Below are positions 63,364 through 64,000 of a DNA stretch of 64,000 nt, one piece after another; position 1 is the first letter of the stretch; every line of letters starts with the position of its first letter. Under the pieces are notes generated by a model, which was not told the origin of the DNA, did not search any database, and worked only from the letters and a program-made list of their open reading frames with translations. Origin of the DNA: Paraspadella gotoi (lineage: Eukaryota; Chaetognatha). Both the position numbers and the translations under genes were made by a program. The DNA lies in the NCBI GenBank assembly GCA_051294375.1, contig CM119263.1, positions 23,916,423-23,980,422 of the forward strand, given 5' to 3'.

Positions 63364-64000
63364 TTACAGTTTTGTGGGAAAGTTTTCGATTGTCAGTTGC
63401 GAGAATTTCTCCGGAAGTGGGCGGGGTTGACGCTGAAATTTATAGGAGGCGTCAATACTGGGCCTGATTCCATCACCGGTGACGGAGCGGCGCACCAACG
63501 GGAGAGTTGGGTTAAATTCATCATTTTGCTCGGCGGCCTTGGTCGTTACCGAAAGGTGGCGCTGAAAACTCTGGCGAGTCATTGAGCGGGTCGCATATGC
63601 ATCTAGGGATTGCCGCATCATTGACACTACCCACGTTGCTTCTTCAACCGGGGCTAAAGTCTCTTGGCGGCGGCGTCGATTTCTGAGCGAGTGACGCGAG
63701 TAGTAGGCGCGGGGGGGTCGCGTACGCGATCCTGGGCGTCGCCCCGAGGGCGGAGGGAAGGAGGAGGTTGAAATGCTCGCTCCTTCGTCGTTTTCGTCTG
63801 CCAAATCTTTGCCGGCTTTGATCGAGAGATGGCGACCGTTTCTACGCCGCGACCGGGATCTCGATTTGAAGTTCAAATTGTCTCGGGAGATTACCCGGTA
63901 GGGACCTTGATATGGTGCAGACAGCAGTGGTTTTGACGCCAGGACGTTGTACAAGACATGGGTGGCATCGACTAGAGTGTCAGGAAGGTAAATTTGGGGC
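63364..64000 (-). pseudogene. 3' end of a second Ty3/gypsy pol (integrase C-terminal tail), cut by the window edge
   Basis: On the minus strand, reading from the right edge, the sequence gives LYNVLASKPLL then APYQGPYRVISRD at about 63950-63870. This matches the short C-terminal fold of Ty3/gypsy integrases (the GPY/F-type module: APY.GPY.V..R). The motif is then lost to a frame change, and an Arg/Ser/Pro-rich stretch runs on to 63364. The rest of pol would lie beyond 64000. It is in the opposite orientation to the 53.8-60 kb element. Confidence 0.7.

Noticed and set aside
63313-63585. 90-codon plus-strand frame
   Set aside because: Lies opposite the retroelement pol tail and has no recognisable domain.

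Overview
The window is nuclear DNA of a metazoan. The evidence is spliced genes with short introns (about 76-405 nt), GT-AG junctions, TATA boxes, AATAAA signals, an LTR retrotransposon and very abundant (CT)n/(GA)n, (GAC)n and (TTA)n microsatellites. A clear viperin (RSAD2) gene argues against insects and nematodes, which are generally thought to lack viperin. A sponge, cnidarian, lophotrochozoan or other non-ecdysozoan invertebrate fits, but I cannot name the lineage. Ten runs of N, and a noisy tandem repeat beside the first of them, show that the 44.5-53 kb part is a poorly resolved assembly.

Layout. 1-10.9 kb: no recognisable gene; microsatellites, degenerate minisatellites and one diverged duplicated repeat. 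10.9-15.2 kb (+): a complete gene for a 1161-residue STAND-type P-loop NTPase with two ankyrin repeats and a C-terminal glycine-rich hydrophobic segment. It has one uninterrupted coding exon, with a TATA box, a probable 5'UTR intron and a poly(A) signal. 16.5-18.7 kb (-): viperin in seven exons, tail-to-tail with the STAND gene. 18.7-32.2 kb: mostly AT-rich spacer and microsatellites, with a foldback hairpin at 22.5 kb. 32.2-34.3 kb (+): a three-exon SLC6-family transporter whose TM1 lacks the usual Na+-site and gate residues. 34.3-53.8 kb: spacer, promoter-like clusters, microsatellites, a 72-77 bp tandem repeat and assembly gaps. 53.8-60.0 kb (+): a Ty3/gypsy LTR retrotransposon with two LTRs and a frame-broken gag-pol. 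60.0-63.1 kb: spacer. From 63.1 kb to the right edge: a tRNA-like SINE candidate and the integrase tail of a second Ty3/gypsy element on the minus strand.

How the parts relate. The STAND-ankyrin gene and viperin form a convergent pair about 1.6 kb apart. Viperin makes the chain terminator ddhCTP. STAND NTPases are nucleotide-dependent switches that often act as innate immune sensors, and this one carries a membrane-active-looking tail and a possible LRAT/NlpC-like cysteine-hydrolase domain. A small immune locus is plausible but inferred only from proximity and domain type. The SLC6 gene is GC-rich, unlike the AT-rich STAND gene, and shows no functional link to the pair.
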